Source: an uncultured Lentisphaerota bacterium
GTDB lineage: Bacteria; Verrucomicrobiota; Kiritimatiellia; CAIQIC01
DNA: 64,000 nt
NCBI GenBank assembly: GCA_903912445.1
Contig: CAIWHP010000112.1
Coordinates: forward strand, 22,940-86,939
Direction: 5' to 3'
Shown: piece by piece, positions 8,588 to 16,075 of the stretch
How the letters are laid out: each line of letters begins with the position of its first letter
Numbering within the stretch: position 1 is the first letter of the stretch
Notes under the pieces: model-generated
Database searches by the model: none
The model's input: the letters and a program-made list of their open reading frames with translations, nothing else
What the model was told of the DNA's origin: nothing
Translations under genes and position numbers: made by a program

Positions 8588-9007
8588 TCATTGCTTTAGA
8601 TTGAGTCTCTTCATGACCAGAACGAATGCGTCCTTCTCCCAGCCAACCTTTGCGACAAGGTCGTGACCGACTTTCACGCAACCATGAGATTCCCGCGCTG
8701 CCACCTTCACTTGTGGCCAGAAGTACACCACGGTGTAGTCGATCGTGGCGCCATCGTCTGTGGCCTTAATCCGAAACTGCGCGGTGCCTGCTTGAAACAC
8801 GAGGTCGCATGGGCCATTGAAATGACCGCGGCACTCGGCTGTGCTGTCCAGTACTGTCTGATCGACCTTGCTGAGTTCTCCAGCCTGATTCACGGCGTTC
8901 GTTAGGCTCCGTGTTGCGACTAGCCAGTAGCCGACGGCAGGACTGTCTGCCATTACGGAGACTGCGTGCAGCATCGTGATGAGGATTACTATCGCCGTTC
9001 TTTTCAT
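8588..9007 (-). CDS. Small secreted protein of unknown function
   Basis: 139 residues with a clear signal peptide (MKRTAIVILITMLHAVSVMA) and a mature region of alternating hydrophobic residues (DLVFQAGTAQFRIKATDD, YTVVYFWPQVKVA) suggesting a beta-sandwich. No family recognised. The base composition is visibly more AT-rich than the flanking polysaccharide genes, as in the neighbouring toxin-antitoxin region, so the segment may be transferred. Two cysteines (about residues 59 and 67) could form a disulfide. Confidence 0.6.
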   Translation of the reverse strand: MKRTAIVILITMLHAVSVMADSPAVGYWLVATRSLTNAVNQAGELSKVDQTVLDSTAECRGHFNGPCDLVFQAGTAQFRIKATDDGATIDYTVVYFWPQVKVAARESHGCVKVGHDLVAKVGWEKDAFVLVMKRLNLKQ

Positions 9008-9354
9008 CGTCTTCTTTTGCTAACAGTATTATTGAACGAATTTCGCAGTCATGTACGTGCCGATAGGCTCACGCCCCAAGGATGACAGAACGTTAGCCAA
9101 AAAGCGGGGTAATCTAGAGGAAAAATGCCGGGCGCATCCGATGAAGTAGTCTTTATGCAACATCGAAGCGGCTGGCGAAAGACTACTTGTTTGTTTGGGC
9201 ATCATGGGGGTGGAATGCGGTGGTTCGACATGCTCACCACAGGGAACCCGCCGGGTTGGGTGGCAAGCACCCGCGGGTTGGCTGCTTCATGCTCATGTGC
9301 CCGATGCTCTCGCTCCCGTCGCTGTAGCCGGTGGAGCTGCCGATGGCGCTGCGC
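9008..9354. other. Gene-free spacer between small secreted gene and toxin-antitoxin pair
   Basis: A 347-bp stretch of mixed composition with no supported gene. The short + strand reading frames here have no ribosome binding site and no recognisable protein sequence. GCTAAC near 9018 and GTTAGC near 9090 are complementary ends, but the interior does not fold convincingly. Confidence 0.5.
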
Positions 9355-9627
9355 TCAGCCCGCCTTTTCGACCAACCGCCCGTTGATGTACTTGTGCAGG
9401 ATGCTGGAGATCAGCGTTTGGTAGGGCAAGCCCTCGTGAACTGCGGTCTTCTGAAAGCGCACGAGATCGCGTTCGGCCATCCGGATGTTGACCCGCTTGT
9501 CCTTGCGCAGCGTCGCCCGCGCCGCCGCTTGATAGCGTGCTGCTTCGCGCGGGAAGTCTGGGATACGTTTCCATTCGCCCCTCTCGACGGAGTCGAGCAG
9601 GCTCTTTTCTTCGTGTGTCACTTTCAT
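9355..9627 (-). CDS. Antitoxin of type II TA pair (ribbon-helix-helix, CopG/BrnA-like)
   Basis: 90 residues. The C-terminal block KRVNIRMAERDLVRFQKTAV...LPYQTLISSILHKYINGRL has the pattern of ribbon-helix-helix antitoxins, with a short beta strand followed by two helices. It starts 1 nt after the toxin stop (TGA-C-ATG), so the two are translationally coupled with the toxin first, as is usual for BrnT-type modules. It is expected to bind the toxin and repress the shared promoter. Confidence 0.8.
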   Translation of the reverse strand: MKVTHEEKSLLDSVERGEWKRIPDFPREAARYQAAARATLRKDKRVNIRMAERDLVRFQKTAVHEGLPYQTLISSILHKYINGRLVEKAG

Positions 9628-9628
9628 G

Positions 9629-9904
9629 TCAGTCGCCTCCCAGGTACTGTTTCGTCATCTTTCGGCTGGGGATGATCGTCTTCAGGAAGATCACCTCATC
9701 GTTTTCCACGAACGGCACCAGACAGGCATACCCCTCAACGTTGACGATGAAGATCCGTTGGTCCGGGTACTGCCGCCGATTCGGGTGCTCGATCGTGTCG
9801 AGCAACCCGCCATGCGCCAGGTGAAAGACCACGTCTTCGAACGTGATCCCGCGTTCCTGTCTCAGCCATGCGTTCTTCCCATCGTTCCAGTCGTATGGCT
9901 TCAT
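9629..9904 (-). CDS. BrnT-family toxin
   Basis: 91 residues with the BrnT pattern: YDWNDGKNAWLRQERGITF at the N-terminus, DTIEHPN in the middle, and RIFIVNVEGYACLVPFVE and IFLKTIIPSRKMTKQYLG at the C-terminus. BrnT toxins are RelE-fold ribonucleases. The ATG at 9904 is preferred over an upstream in-frame ATG because a TTGCCA-17-TACTTT promoter ends 6 nt before it, predicting a leaderless mRNA. The pair sits in a locally AT-richer segment, typical of mobile TA modules. Confidence 0.82.
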   Translation of the reverse strand: MKPYDWNDGKNAWLRQERGITFEDVVFHLAHGGLLDTIEHPNRRQYPDQRIFIVNVEGYACLVPFVENDEVIFLKTIIPSRKMTKQYLGGD

Positions 9905-9910
9905 GCCACA

Positions 9911-9939
9911 AAAGTAGCACGACGTGTGCATTTTGGCAA
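9911..9939 (-). promoter_or_regulatory. Promoter TTGCCA-17-TACTTT of the TA operon, leaderless type
   Basis: TTGCCA (9934-9939) and TACTTT (9911-9916) on the minus strand are 17 bp apart and the -10 box ends 6 nt before the toxin ATG. The CACACGTCGTG sequence within the spacer is partly palindromic and could be an antitoxin operator (inference). Confidence 0.62.
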
Positions 9940-10092
9940 CAGGCTGCTGTCTCCCTAAAGCCCGCCAGCGGAAGACTTCACAACCTGTGATTCTGCCGTC
10001 AATGGTTCTGTCGCATCTTCTCTTTGCCTATGACCGTCGTTTCGAGCGTCGCGGTGTCGAAGCGTAGTTGGCCATCGAAGCCGTGGGGCGGA

Positions 10093-11082
10093 TCATCTGC
10101 CGCAGGCGCCCAAGCGCCGGAAAGCGTCGCCGCAGGCGCGGTAATTTTCGGCGGACATGCCCATCACGCCGTACTCCTCTATGTAGCCGATGAAGCCACC
10201 CTCCGGCACCGCCAGCAGGTCAAACAGCCGCTGCGCCTCGGCGTGGATGTCCGCCGGCGTGCCGCTGATCGAGACGGTCTGGTAGCTGATCGGCATCATG
10301 AAGCATTGCCGGCCCTGCAGCCGCCGGCCGACCGCGGCGATGTCGTTGACGTTGGGCTGTGAGATGTTCAGCACGTCCACGCCAATCTCACGGAAGTCTT
10401 CCATGATCGCCCCGAATTCCCCGCAGCAGTGATACCAGACATGCAGGCCGAGCTCGTGCGCGAGGGCGACCTGCCGGGCGTAGCGCGGCTTGAAGAGCTC
10501 CCGCCACAGCGCGGGCGAAATCATCAGGCCCGACTGCGTCCCCCAGTCGTCCGCGAGATGGATGCCGTGGAAGCCGTGCCGCGCCGCCATCCGCATCAAG
10601 TCGCACTCGAATTCGATGATCTTGTCCATCACCACCGCGAAGCCTTCCGGCTCCAGCAGGAAGTCCTGCATCGCGTTCTCGAAGCCGCGCAAAAACGTGT
10701 ACACCGTGAAGCCGCTCAGGTCGAAGCTGGCCAGGCGGTAGCGGTCCCCGCAGGCTGCGAAGAACGCCGGCGCGGCCGACATCCGCTCCGCTTCGCGCAG
10801 CGCCGGCACGCGCAGGGCCACCGCGCCCGGCAGCTCTTGATAAACGGCGGTCGTCGGGTGGCCCATCGTGCCGTCGCCGGCCTTCTCCAGCCGGTAGCCC
10901 CACTCGCTGACCGACCAATCCCACGCGTTGACCGCGCCGTCGCCCGGCACGCCGAGCGCGAGGTGGTAGAGCAGCACGTCGCCTTCCGCCTGATCGCGGT
11001 TCCAGAACACCAGCGGCACCCGGTCCGGCCGGTCAAACGCAATCGCGCGGCGGACGCGCTCCTGGTGGGACATGGTCGTCAT
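10093..11082 (-). CDS. Uroporphyrinogen decarboxylase (UroD)-like methyltransferase family protein
   Basis: 329 residues of the UroD/MtaA superfamily. Recognisable blocks are MSHQERVRRAIAFDRPDRVP at the N-terminus, GIHLADDWGTQSGLMISP, WRELFKPRYARQVALAH, and HVWYHCCGEFGAIMEDFREI with a His-Cys-Cys that could bind zinc as in corrinoid-dependent methyltransferases. A haem role is unlikely because no other haem genes are present. It starts as ATGA overlapping the stop of the upstream Tat-exported gene. The substrate cannot be told from sequence. Confidence 0.8.
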   Translation of the reverse strand: MTTMSHQERVRRAIAFDRPDRVPLVFWNRDQAEGDVLLYHLALGVPGDGAVNAWDWSVSEWGYRLEKAGDGTMGHPTTAVYQELPGAVALRVPALREAERMSAAPAFFAACGDRYRLASFDLSGFTVYTFLRGFENAMQDFLLEPEGFAVVMDKIIEFECDLMRMAARHGFHGIHLADDWGTQSGLMISPALWRELFKPRYARQVALAHELGLHVWYHCCGEFGAIMEDFREIGVDVLNISQPNVNDIAAVGRRLQGRQCFMMPISYQTVSISGTPADIHAEAQRLFDLLAVPEGGFIGYIEEYGVMGMSAENYRACGDAFRRLGACGR

Positions 11083-11939
11083 GGCTTGCTTGTGATGCGC
11101 GAGACGAGCACTTCCCGCGTCTTGCGCTCAATGGCATAGAACAACCCCGCCTCGGCCCGGTCCCAGGCGAAGGCCTGGCCGGCGGCGCTGATCGGGATGG
11201 TGGCGCTCCAGCGCAGTTCCGCGCCCTGTTCCGGGAGATCGAGGACGTACAGCTCGCGCGCATCGTGGCCGGTCACGAACAGATGGTCGCCGGGGCCGAA
11301 GGCGCCGCCGGAGCTGCTGTTGCCGGCGAAGCGCTGGATGAGCGCCGCGGGAAACTTCCAGCGCTGCTGCGGCCACCACTGCGCGTCGAACCGCACCACC
11401 TGCGTCAGGGCCGGGTCGCTGGTCTTCCGGTAGTGGGCGAAGCACGCCACCCAGTCGCTCCCGCGGGGGTCCGCCCAGGTCAGCGAGCCAGGCGAATTCG
11501 TGAAGACATGCTGGCCGCTGTGCTCCACCTTCGCCGTGTCCCAGATTTCGACGGAGCTTTCCTCCGGCATCTTGGGGAAGTTCGAGTGGGCGCAATAGAG
11601 TTTACCGTCGAGCACCACGCCGGCGTTGAGGTGCTTGATGCTCCCGCCCTTGCCACCATCCCAGCCGCCCACGCGGGCGCCCGTGTCCTTGCGATATTTG
11701 CCGATGGCGTGGCTGTCGATGGCGTAGAAAAACTCGGCGTCCACCGCCACGCCCTGGTTCGCCTCCTGCGCCTTGAACCGCCGCAGCTCCTCGTGCTGCC
11801 AGCCGCCGGCGCCGGGGATTTTTTCCAAGAATTGGACCAGGGGAGCTGCGGTTCTTCCCGGCCTTGGAAAGCCCAGTGCCGCACCTGCTGCACCCCACCC
11901 GATGAGCTTCAAAAAGTTTCGTCGTGCCGTCGTTGCCAT
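11079..11939 (-). CDS. Tat-exported putative beta-propeller protein
   Basis: 286 residues beginning with a twin-arginine signal (MATTARRNFLKLIGWGAAGA); AGGAG is 8 nt upstream, which favours this start over an ATG eight codons earlier. The mature part has propeller-like repeats with Gly-Asp turns (GVVLDGKLYCAHSNFP, GGAFGPGDHLFVTGHD, RELYVLDLPEQGAELRW). No enzyme motif recognised. It overlaps the UroD-like gene by 4 nt, so the two are co-translated. Residues 25-42 are encoded by two translated CCAAnnnTTGG palindromes placed between the signal peptide and the mature protein. Confidence 0.65.
   Translation of the reverse strand: MATTARRNFLKLIGWGAAGAALGFPRPGRTAAPLVQFLEKIPGAGGWQHEELRRFKAQEANQGVAVDAEFFYAIDSHAIGKYRKDTGARVGGWDGGKGGSIKHLNAGVVLDGKLYCAHSNFPKMPEESSVEIWDTAKVEHSGQHVFTNSPGSLTWADPRGSDWVACFAHYRKTSDPALTQVVRFDAQWWPQQRWKFPAALIQRFAGNSSSGGAFGPGDHLFVTGHDARELYVLDLPEQGAELRWSATIPISAAGQAFAWDRAEAGLFYAIERKTREVLVSRITSKP
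11819..11870. repeat. Phased palindrome pair (in coding region of Tat-exported protein)
   Basis: CCAA-GAA-TTGG (centre 11830) and CCCG-GCC-TTGG (centre 11862) are 32 bp apart. Both are translated just after the Tat signal. Confidence 0.75.
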
Positions 11940-11984
11940 TTGCCTGCTCCTGAAACCGACCACGGATCACTCAGCGAAGAAAAG

Positions 11985-12105
11985 CGAAACATCCACAGAT
12001 TACACGGATTTCACAAATTCCAATCCGTGGAATCTGAATAATCTGTGGATGACTTTCCCTGCAGGTTCTGACCTCTGATCTCTGACATCTGACTTCTGTC
12101 CTCGC
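11985..12105. repeat. Word-type concatemer repeats upstream of Tat-exported gene
   Basis: ATCCACAGATTACACGGATT with a partly inverted copy AATCTGTGGAT (about 11990-12052), then TCTGACCTCTGATCTCTGAC and ATCTGACTTCTG (12065-12099). The same CTGACCTCTGATCTCT words recur near 16045. Confidence 0.65.
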
Positions 12106-13329
12106 CTACTTCTGCACCGGCGCATCCTTGCCGTCGGTCAGCCATGCGAGGTTGAAGCGCGCGAGGGTCAGCCGGTCGCCGGCGAAGCCGCTCTTCGCGC
12201 CGGTGCCGTAGAAGCACAGGATCGTGCCGCGCGGCGTCACCGCGATGTCGCTATAGGCGCCCCACCCCGGCTCGACGGACTTCTTTACCGCCCAGGTTTG
12301 ACCCTCGTCATAGCTCAGCTGCACGGTGAGATTCTTACGGTCGCGGTTCTTGCCCGGCGCTTCCTTGCCGTCGGCGCGGGCGAGGTTGTCCGGGTTGCAG
12401 AACAGGATGCGGTTCTTGCCGCCCGTGGTTGCCAGCGAATACCGGATGAGGCCGCCCATGCAGATCGGCTCGAGCAGCGCCGCGTCGAAGCGGGGTGTGC
12501 TCCAGCCGATCGCGCCGTCGGCGCTGATCGTGATGAGGCGCCGATGGGTCTTCGACTCATTACGCGCGTTGAGCATCACGCGGCCATCGGCCAGCTCGAG
12601 CGGGAGAGTCTCGCTCGGATTGACCCAGGCGTCGGTGCAGGGCACGGCGATTTCGCCCGCGCGCCAGGTCTTGCCGGCGTCGTCGCTGTAGATCGTCGCC
12701 ACCACAGACGGACGGTGCGCGTTGCCGCCGGTGCCGGTGGACAGCCAGACGGGGACGATCAGCCGGCCGCTCTTGAGCTGGATGCCATGATCCGGGCCGG
12801 TCGCCAGCACCTTCCAGTCGTAGGCGGCACGGAACTTCTCGAAGGCGGCGGTGATCTCCACCGGTACGCTCCAAGTCACACCATCGTCGGTGCTGCGCTG
12901 ATAGAAACAGCGCATGTATTCGAGACAGAAGAGCATGTGCACCGTGCCGTCGCGGTCGGCAATCAGCACCGGGTTGTTGTAGGTCACATCTTTGGGATCG
13001 ACGTTCTTCATCCGCAGCGCGACCGGGTTTTTGGTCTTCGGTCCCGGCACATCGGAGACCTTCTGCGCCGCGCTCCACGTCTTGCCGTCATCGGTCGAGC
13101 GGCGCAGCAAGATGTCGATCGCATCCCAGTCGCCGCCCTTCTGGCGCGCCTCACACCAGGCAAGCACGGTGCCCTTGGCCGTCACGACGAGACCCGGGAT
13201 GTGCTGCTGCTTGTAGCCGCCTTCGCCCGCCTTGAACAGGTCCTGCTTCTCGATGAACGGTGCGGCCGCCTGCGTCCCAACCAGCGCTATGCCGCCCGCC
13301 ATCACACCCAGCAAGGAATTTATTTTCAT
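12106..13329 (-). CDS. Secreted exo-alpha-sialidase-like protein (GH33 fold)
   Basis: 407 residues with a signal peptide (MKINSLLGVMAGGIALVGTQAAA) and a six-bladed sialidase fold. Asp-box motifs are STDDGKTW, STDDGVTW, SDDAGKTW and SYDEGQTW. QQHIPGLVVTAKGTVLAWCEAR sits where GH33 enzymes have the Arg-Ile-Pro motif, but here the arginine is replaced by His-Ile-Pro, so activity on sialic acid is uncertain; many PVC paralogues of this type have unknown substrates. Leaderless-type promoter TTGAAC-17-GATACT precedes the ATG. Confidence 0.8.
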   Translation of the reverse strand: MKINSLLGVMAGGIALVGTQAAAPFIEKQDLFKAGEGGYKQQHIPGLVVTAKGTVLAWCEARQKGGDWDAIDILLRRSTDDGKTWSAAQKVSDVPGPKTKNPVALRMKNVDPKDVTYNNPVLIADRDGTVHMLFCLEYMRCFYQRSTDDGVTWSVPVEITAAFEKFRAAYDWKVLATGPDHGIQLKSGRLIVPVWLSTGTGGNAHRPSVVATIYSDDAGKTWRAGEIAVPCTDAWVNPSETLPLELADGRVMLNARNESKTHRRLITISADGAIGWSTPRFDAALLEPICMGGLIRYSLATTGGKNRILFCNPDNLARADGKEAPGKNRDRKNLTVQLSYDEGQTWAVKKSVEPGWGAYSDIAVTPRGTILCFYGTGAKSGFAGDRLTLARFNLAWLTDGKDAPVQK

Positions 13330-13335
13330 GCAGGC

Positions 13336-13364
13336 AGTATCACCACCGCCACGCGCGGGTTCAA
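13336..13364 (-). promoter_or_regulatory. Promoter TTGAAC-17-GATACT, leaderless type
   Basis: TTGAAC (13359-13364) and GATACT (13336-13341), 17 bp apart, with 6 nt between the -10 box and the ATG at 13329. The upstream sequence CATTTCTTCTC is shared with the promoter at 14394-14422. Confidence 0.7.
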
Positions 13365-13559
13365 GAGAAGAAATGGCGCCTGTCAGTGGTCAATAGCCGC
13401 CGGGGATAGAAATAGGACCGAGAGGACAGATCGGTCGGATGTGAGCGCCACAGAAAGATTCCCGTGGATTTCTCGCTTGATGGCGGTTGGATCCCCCGCC
13501 GGTGATAAGTGACCCATGACAAATGCTGAAGCGACAGCTGCGGCCAGCCCCCTTACCGT

Positions 13560-13627
13560 CCGTTGTACTGCCGCAAATCAGCAATCATCAATCGCAAATC
13601 ATAAATTGCCCGGCGTTGCGCCGGGCA
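13560..13627. terminator. Hairpin and AATC-word repeat after the RraA-like gene
   Basis: GCCCGGCG-TTG-CGCCGGGC (13608-13626) is an 8-bp stem immediately after the RraA-like stop. Beyond it lies a concatemer of CAAATC/CAATC words (13570-13602) related to one at 19945-19985. A U-run is lacking, so termination is only probable. Confidence 0.5.
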
Positions 13628-14386
13628 TCACCACTCCCCTTTGCGTTTGAACCGGGCGCGTGCGTTTTGCGAGAACTGCTGCCCGGCAGCCTCCAGCTGA
13701 GCAAGGATTCCGTCGGTGCTGCGGCCGGCGGTTTCGCGCGCGGCGGCGATCACGGTCTGGCATTCGTTCGCGTCCATGAAGCGCGCGGCTTCGAGCAGGC
13801 CCTTCTGCTCCGCCGGCGGGATGGCGAGGAAGCCGTGCTTATCGGCATGGATCAGATCGCCCGGTTGCACCTTGCGCCCAAACACCTCTACCGCGCAGCC
13901 CCAGCGGACGGGATGCGAAAACGCATGGCCTACGCACAGCCGCCGCGCGATGGCCTTGAAACCCGCGGCGGTCATCTCGTCGAGGTCGCGGATTGCGCCA
14001 TCGGTGATCGTGCCGACGCAGCCAAGCGCGCGATGCATGTTGGAATTCACCTCGCCCCAGAACGCGCCGATGACACGCGGCTTGTCCAAATCCTGTACGA
14101 CGACAACCTTCGGCCCCGGCACGCCCGCCACGTAGCGGCGATAGTCCGCCCAAGCGTTGGGGTTCGTCGCGCGATGCTTCTTTTGGCTCGGCTCGATGAC
14201 GACGGTGATGGCCCAACCACACATCGGCCCCATTTGCGGCATAAAGTCGCGCGTCTCCTCGGGGTTGAAGGCTTCGCGCGCCGCGTTGCGTCGCGTCATT
14301 TGTTCCCAGCCATTGTAGATCGTTGGCGTATTCCAGCGCTGGAGTTGGAGCAGTTCGGCCGTTGAAAACGCGCGATGGATTTTCAT
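13628..14386 (-). CDS. RraA-like aldolase/decarboxylase family protein
   Basis: 252 residues. The RraA/HMG-aldolase core is visible: PGPKVVVVQDLD, GAFWGEVNSNMHRALGCVG followed by TITDGAIRDLDEM, and VQPGDLIHADKHGFLAIP. In this family the GAIRD segment supplies the Arg and Asp that bind substrate and the divalent metal. Members include 4-hydroxy-4-methyl-2-oxoglutarate aldolase and oxaloacetate decarboxylases; the exact substrate is unclear. The start follows a TTGCGC-17-GATACT promoter with 7 nt between -10 and ATG; upstream in-frame ATGs would place the promoter inside the gene. Confidence 0.82.
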   Translation of the reverse strand: MKIHRAFSTAELLQLQRWNTPTIYNGWEQMTRRNAAREAFNPEETRDFMPQMGPMCGWAITVVIEPSQKKHRATNPNAWADYRRYVAGVPGPKVVVVQDLDKPRVIGAFWGEVNSNMHRALGCVGTITDGAIRDLDEMTAAGFKAIARRLCVGHAFSHPVRWGCAVEVFGRKVQPGDLIHADKHGFLAIPPAEQKGLLEAARFMDANECQTVIAAARETAGRSTDGILAQLEAAGQQFSQNARARFKRKGEW

Positions 14387-14393
14387 GGCGCGG

Positions 14394-14422
14394 AGTATCC
14401 GTGTGGCGCCGCGGTGGCGCAA
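14394..14422 (-). promoter_or_regulatory. Promoter TTGCGC-17-GATACT, leaderless type
   Basis: TTGCGC (14417-14422) and GATACT (14394-14399), 17 bp apart. CCGCGCC (7 nt) joins the -10 box to the ATG at 14386. The -10 to ATG segment is identical to that at 15611-15623. Confidence 0.72.
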
Positions 14423-14632
14423 GAGAAGAAATGCTGACCGACCGTTGTCAGGGGTCGTTTGGCATGGGTGGCCGAGGGTGGAGGTCGGACTGATGGGGCA
14501 GTCCGGCCGGATCGAGTGCCCTTTTCTCAGTCCCCGCGGCGGGCGTTCTCCCTTGGCGACCAAGAACCACGGACAGACCCGCTACCGCACCCGTCGAGGA
14601 ATTGACAAGCCCACCGCGGCTGGGCGGCCTGT

Positions 14633-15610
14633 TCAGCGCTTGCCCTTGCCCGGCCAGTCCCACGTCTTCAGGTCGTCGCTCCAGGCAATGCCGAGGCAGC
14701 CGTGCGTGAGGAACTTGACCGGCTCCGGCTCCGGGCCGGTGCCGTGGAAGACCATCACATACTTGCCGACGCCCGCCACCTGCCGCAGGTCGGCCACATA
14801 GCCCGCGGTCAGCCGCCCGCGCGCCCATGGCCAGTCCGGCTGCCCCAGCGTCAACAGCGGCCCGGCTGGCGTCCATTGTTTCAGGTCGGCCGACTGCAGC
14901 ACACCGATGCCGTTGTGCGGCGAGTGGAACATCAGGTAGGCACCGTTGTGGACCAGCACGCAGACATTCTCGCCCGCCTTTGTCGAGCCGGCGGCCGTCC
15001 ACTGCGTGAGGTCCCGCGACCAGCTCATGCTGACGCCGTTCTGCTTATAGAAGCACCACCACTTGCCCGGCTCGTCCTTGTCCGGCAGCAGATAGGGATC
15101 AATCATCCGGCCCATCTTCTCGACGGGCACGTCGGGCCCCTTCACGCGGAGCAGTTCCGGCTCCGACCAGCGCTCCAGATCGCCACTGCGCAGCACATAC
15201 AGGCGGGCGGTGGCGTTGCCGTACAGCTCGCCGCTCGGCTGGGGGTAGGTGGCCGCGCACAGCAGCCACTGCCCCCCGTGCCGCACCACGCTGCCCGGGC
15301 TGACGAAGTTCAGCTTCAGGTCGCGCGGCGTGAACTTCTGTGCGGGCGTCCAGTGTTGCAGGTCCCGGCTGGTGCTGTGCGCCAGGTAGAGGTAGACCGC
15401 CTGCGGCTCCCGTTCGCCCACGGTAAAGAACAGATGGAAAGTCCCCTCGTGCCACAGCAGCAGCGGATCGCGGTAGCCCGTCTGCGCATCGCCCTTGAAC
15501 AGCAGCGGCGAGGTCAACGCCCCCAACAAGCTGTTGGTGACGGCGCGCGCCTCCCCTGCTGCCAACAGACACAGGCCGGCGACCACCCCCAACAGTCGGT
15601 GCATTTTCAT
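14633..15610 (-). CDS. Secreted GH43/GH32-like five-bladed propeller protein
   Basis: 325 residues with signal peptide MKMHRLLGVVAGLCLLAAGE. The mature part has repeated W(T/S)-containing blades: GYRDPLLLWHEGTFHLFFT (candidate catalytic Asp in RDP), STSRDLQHWTPAQKF, RSGDLERWSEPELL, MIDPYLLPDKD, SWSRDLTQWTAAG and QSADLKQWTPAG. This is the pattern of glycosidases of clans F and J and of phosphorylases with the same fold; the substrate is not deducible. A TTGCGC-17-GATACT promoter ends 7 nt before the chosen ATG. Confidence 0.75.
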   Translation of the reverse strand: MKMHRLLGVVAGLCLLAAGEARAVTNSLLGALTSPLLFKGDAQTGYRDPLLLWHEGTFHLFFTVGEREPQAVYLYLAHSTSRDLQHWTPAQKFTPRDLKLNFVSPGSVVRHGGQWLLCAATYPQPSGELYGNATARLYVLRSGDLERWSEPELLRVKGPDVPVEKMGRMIDPYLLPDKDEPGKWWCFYKQNGVSMSWSRDLTQWTAAGSTKAGENVCVLVHNGAYLMFHSPHNGIGVLQSADLKQWTPAGPLLTLGQPDWPWARGRLTAGYVADLRQVAGVGKYVMVFHGTGPEPEPVKFLTHGCLGIAWSDDLKTWDWPGKGKR

Positions 15611-16075
15611 GGCGCGGAGTATCCTTTTGCCCCGTGAACCGCGCAAGACCAAAACCGGCCGGACCGCTCTCGGTCCGCACAGTGGTGCTCGCGAGCCGCG
15701 CACGAGACCGACCAGAACGGATTGAACGGAAGTTAACGAAGGCAACGCAGGTGGACGGGCAAACGAGGAATCCAGGAAAGCAGGAACGGAGGCCATATTC
15801 TTACCGCGAATTGCGCGAAGCTCGCGAATTTCCGGAGGGGAGGCCGGGCGATAAAGCCTTCTTGGAGGGCGCGGCGCCGCCGCGCCGAAAGAAACCGCAG
15901 CCAAGCGGCGACGTGACACGCCACCCTCCAGGAGAGTCGGACCTCTGCGGCTTCTGCGGTCAAATCTTCTTCTGCTTCCTCCGGCTGACCGCCCTGCCCT
16001 GACCCGTGGTGAGCGCAGTCGAACCAGCGACGTCGAAGGGTGACCGCTGACCTCTGATCTCTATCCGCGGAGGGC
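15611..16075. repeat. Intergenic region of short dispersed repeats
   Basis: 465 bp without a supported gene. After the promoter (15618-15646) it contains word-type tracts (TTAACGAAGGCAACGCAGG; AATCCAGGAAAGCAGGAACG; CGCGAATTGCGCGAAGCTCG), a GCGCAGTCGAACC / GTCGAAGGG element (about 16013-16042) related to the GTCGAG element at 3190 and 6165, and CTGACCTCTGATCTCT (16047-16062). Confidence 0.6.
15618..15646 (-). promoter_or_regulatory. Promoter TTGCGC-17-GATACT, leaderless type
   Basis: TTGCGC (15641-15646) and GATACT (15618-15623), 17 bp apart, with CCGCGCC to the ATG at 15610. Confidence 0.72.

Noticed and set aside
9018-9096. Possible integron attC site (GCTAAC ... GTTAGC ends) between the small secreted gene and the TA pair
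   Set aside because: Only the six terminal bases pair; the inner L-type boxes and the imperfect stem of attC are absent, and no integrase is present.
9125-9424. A + strand frame of 99 codons in the TA region
   Set aside because: No ribosome binding site, Cys/Arg-rich product without domain features, and partly antisense to the antitoxin gene.
9960-10180. A second minus-strand frame ending in RQNH near 9999 that overlaps the end of the UroD-like gene and reads plausibly for ~45 codons
   Set aside because: No start codon or ribosome binding site, and the stretch overlaps conserved UroD-like coding sequence; probably chance.
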